Shown one piece after another: positions 62,530 to 64,000 of a stretch of 64,000 nt of DNA. How positions within the stretch are numbered: the stretch's first letter is position 1; every line of letters begins with the position of its first letter. The notes under the pieces are model-generated. The model searched no databases and was not told where the DNA came from. It saw only the letters and a program-made list of their open reading frames with translations. This stretch comes from Nectonema munidae (Eukaryota > Nematomorpha > Nectonematoida > Nectonematidae). The position numbers were made by a program, and so were the translations under genes. The DNA lies in the NCBI GenBank assembly GCA_030549495.1, contig JAUIRK010000908.1:869501-933500 (forward strand). The letters run 5' to 3'.

Positions 62530-62790
62530 AATCATCATCATCATTTATTTTTAGAAGGTGGTTTTTCCTCGTAAAAAGGGTGCACCTTCCTTATTCAATA
62601 TGGAACCATATCACAATGCATTTATTAATTTCTTCCATTTACTTCTATCCGCGTTATCTTTCTCCCCTAAATTAAATCTTTTCAAATCTTTGTCAACCAC
62701 GTTCTTCTATCCCAGAGCGGCCTTCCGTTTTTGGTTGTTCCATCTACTTTCATCTTTGTCTTTGTAATAAAGTTCCATAATTCATTAGAT
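62530..62790 (-). mobile_element. LINE 3' end with GAT tail
   Basis: On - the frame pieces GRPLWDRRTWLTKI and RIEVNGRN match the C-terminal style of LINE ORF2 (RPR-x-x-W ... DR-x-x-WR). They are followed by the 3' tail ATGATGATGATG at 62533-62545. It is only the 3' tip of the element. Confidence 0.5.
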
Positions 62791-62839
62791 TTTGTGAACT
62801 GGCCCTTGAGAAGTTAGAGTTAATTTTTTGTAAAGAGAA

Positions 62840-63330
62840 AAATTCTCTCTACATGCGCCATCTTCTTTCTACGAGAAAGCAAAAGGTTGGAGAAAGCATC
62901 GACGAATTTACTTTAAAGACGTAACTGCCGAAATTTATAGAGAAGAAATGATTCGTGACTCTTTAATTAACGGAATAAATTCTTCATCCATACGCTTGCG
63001 TTTGCTGGAGAATAGTAAGTTACCCTTTGAAAAGGCAGTTTTAACTGCAAGGTCTTTAGAGATTGCTTACAAGAGTTCTGCGGATTATGGTGTTGACAAC
63101 TCAATATCTTCAGCTATCCATAAAGATGCTGATATCAAAAAATCCAAACAACTCCTTGATTCTTGTTGGTTCTGCGGTAATCAACGTCGCCAGCGTGCGA
63201 ATTGTCCTACTCGCAACTCATACTGTAGAAAGTGCAAAAGAGATCATTTCAATAATTTCCCCAATAAAAAACGCTATTATAAATGTATACAATCTATACA
63301 TCAATATGAACACAACTTTCAATAATATTT
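62840..63330 (+). mobile_element. Ty3/gypsy gag fossil, broken
   Basis: A gag fragment: RKQKVGESIDEFTLK, REEMIRDSLINGINSSSIRL, FEKAVLTARSLEIAYKSS, then a zinc-knuckle region (CWFCGNQRRQRANC, YCRKCKRDHF). It is a broken, 5'- and 3'-truncated fossil; no LTR, protease or integrase is recognised nearby. It lies directly upstream of a hAT 3' exon and may have inserted into that element. Confidence 0.65.
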
Positions 63331-63364
63331 TTTTCATCTTCTGTAGCCATTTTTAATCTTTCAG

Positions 63365-63560
63365 GGGCCTTAAATTTTGGTGTTAGTACAGCTTCCTGTG
63401 AAAGAAATTTTTCAATTGCGAATTTTGTCTGAGCAAAAGATATAAATGATGCATGAAAAAAAGCTAAATCTAATAATTTTGGCGTATTTGAGAGATTATA
63501 GTAATAAGATAAACTATGATGAAATTCTAAAAGTTTTTGCCAACAAAACTCGCAGGCTTT
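63365..63560 (+). pseudogene. hAT transposase 3' exon remnant
   Basis: An acceptor (tttttaatctttcag) opens LNFGVSTASCERNFSIANFV, then a stop, and AKSNN with ILAYLRDYSNKINYDEILKV and FANKTRRL after a frame change. It is the same block as the hAT remnant at 34323 (TVGSSTAVCERSFSTLN ... FSNKRRL), including the intron position. Confidence 0.65.
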
Positions 63561-64000
63561 AATTATTTTAATAGTATTTTATATTTTTTTATTATTCTGT
63601 GTGGATTACCCCTTCCTGACGATATTTTTTTAGAAGTTGAAAAGTTGTTTGAAAACAAAACTGCCTTTTTGAACATGCTTTTGTGGTTAATTTTCAATCC
63701 AACAAGCTAAAAACACGGTCTAGATAAGCAATGCCACAAAATTTTATCGTGATTTTTTTTTACTATTATTTAGTACTAACCTTTGAGTAAGACTACTTTT
63801 ATCCTTTAACATTTATAATTTATTAATTTTAAAGCTTAATTGACGATTTTCCATCAATAAACTTAAAAATAATGCCCTTGTTGTTACTAAAATGACAATT
63901 TATGCCACAAAATTTCTTAAGCCTCACAAGACCAAAAGTAGCTTTTTACTCCACGCTTTTTTTCAATGATGAAATTCGTGTAGAAAAATATATCTGACCC
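63561..64000. other. AT-rich end of window
   Basis: No supported gene or repeat; possibly 3' flank of the hAT element. Confidence 0.35.

Overview
This is about 64 kb of very AT-rich animal-type DNA. It has spliced genes with short introns (many of 44-80 nt, GT...AG), tRNA-derived SINE-like pieces, two LINEs, LTR-element fossils and a dense set of cut-and-paste DNA transposons (pogo/Tigger, piggyBac, several hAT lineages, ISXO2/Merlin-like, Helitron). That mix fits an invertebrate metazoan with a transposon-laden genome. I cannot name the phylum from the sequence.

Layout. 0-6 kb: a decayed repeat-protein fragment, a small hAT MITE and a spliced gene on + (exons 1149-5791) that joins in phase. 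6-11.4 kb: a TIR MITE, a tRNA-like piece, a decayed Tigger element and a piggyBac remnant. 12.2-15.3 kb: a seven-exon gene on - with every intron phase matched (161 codons if it starts at 15333), carrying a hAT MITE in its long last intron. A Ty3/gypsy fossil lies at its 5' edge. 17-22.5 kb: piggyBac tail, a ZBED5-like hAT element and a Jockey/CR1-type LINE. 24.5-30.8 kb: a low-complexity gene on - with an Asp/His tract, a duplicated Asn/Gln-rich module and a long Lys/Glu repeat region, followed by decayed repeats of its own 3' end. 30.8-33.2 kb: two non-autonomous Helitrons in opposite orientation.

32.5-47.8 kb is the most unusual part. Three copies (A 32556-33707, B 34908-39959, C about 40441-47814) belong to one TTAA-flanked family with CCCTAT... 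ends (piggyBac type). B and C are inverted relative to one another and share one order: a 150-bp minisatellite, then decayed exons that read like the N-terminal half of a cytochrome P450, then a second minisatellite of about 151 bp. A is a deletion derivative without arrays or gene. Copy C was later hit by an apparently intact Tigger (40727-43063) and by a piggyBac (45302-47586). Copy A was hit by a Helitron within about 2 bp of the homologous spot used by the Tigger.

48-64 kb: ISXO2-like transposase remnants, three more hAT elements (one holding a nested, internally deleted hAT), LINE pieces, a hAT MITE with a perfect 8-bp target duplication, a gypsy gag fossil and a hAT 3' exon. Apart from the two spliced genes and the low-complexity gene, I see no conventional host gene with a nameable function.
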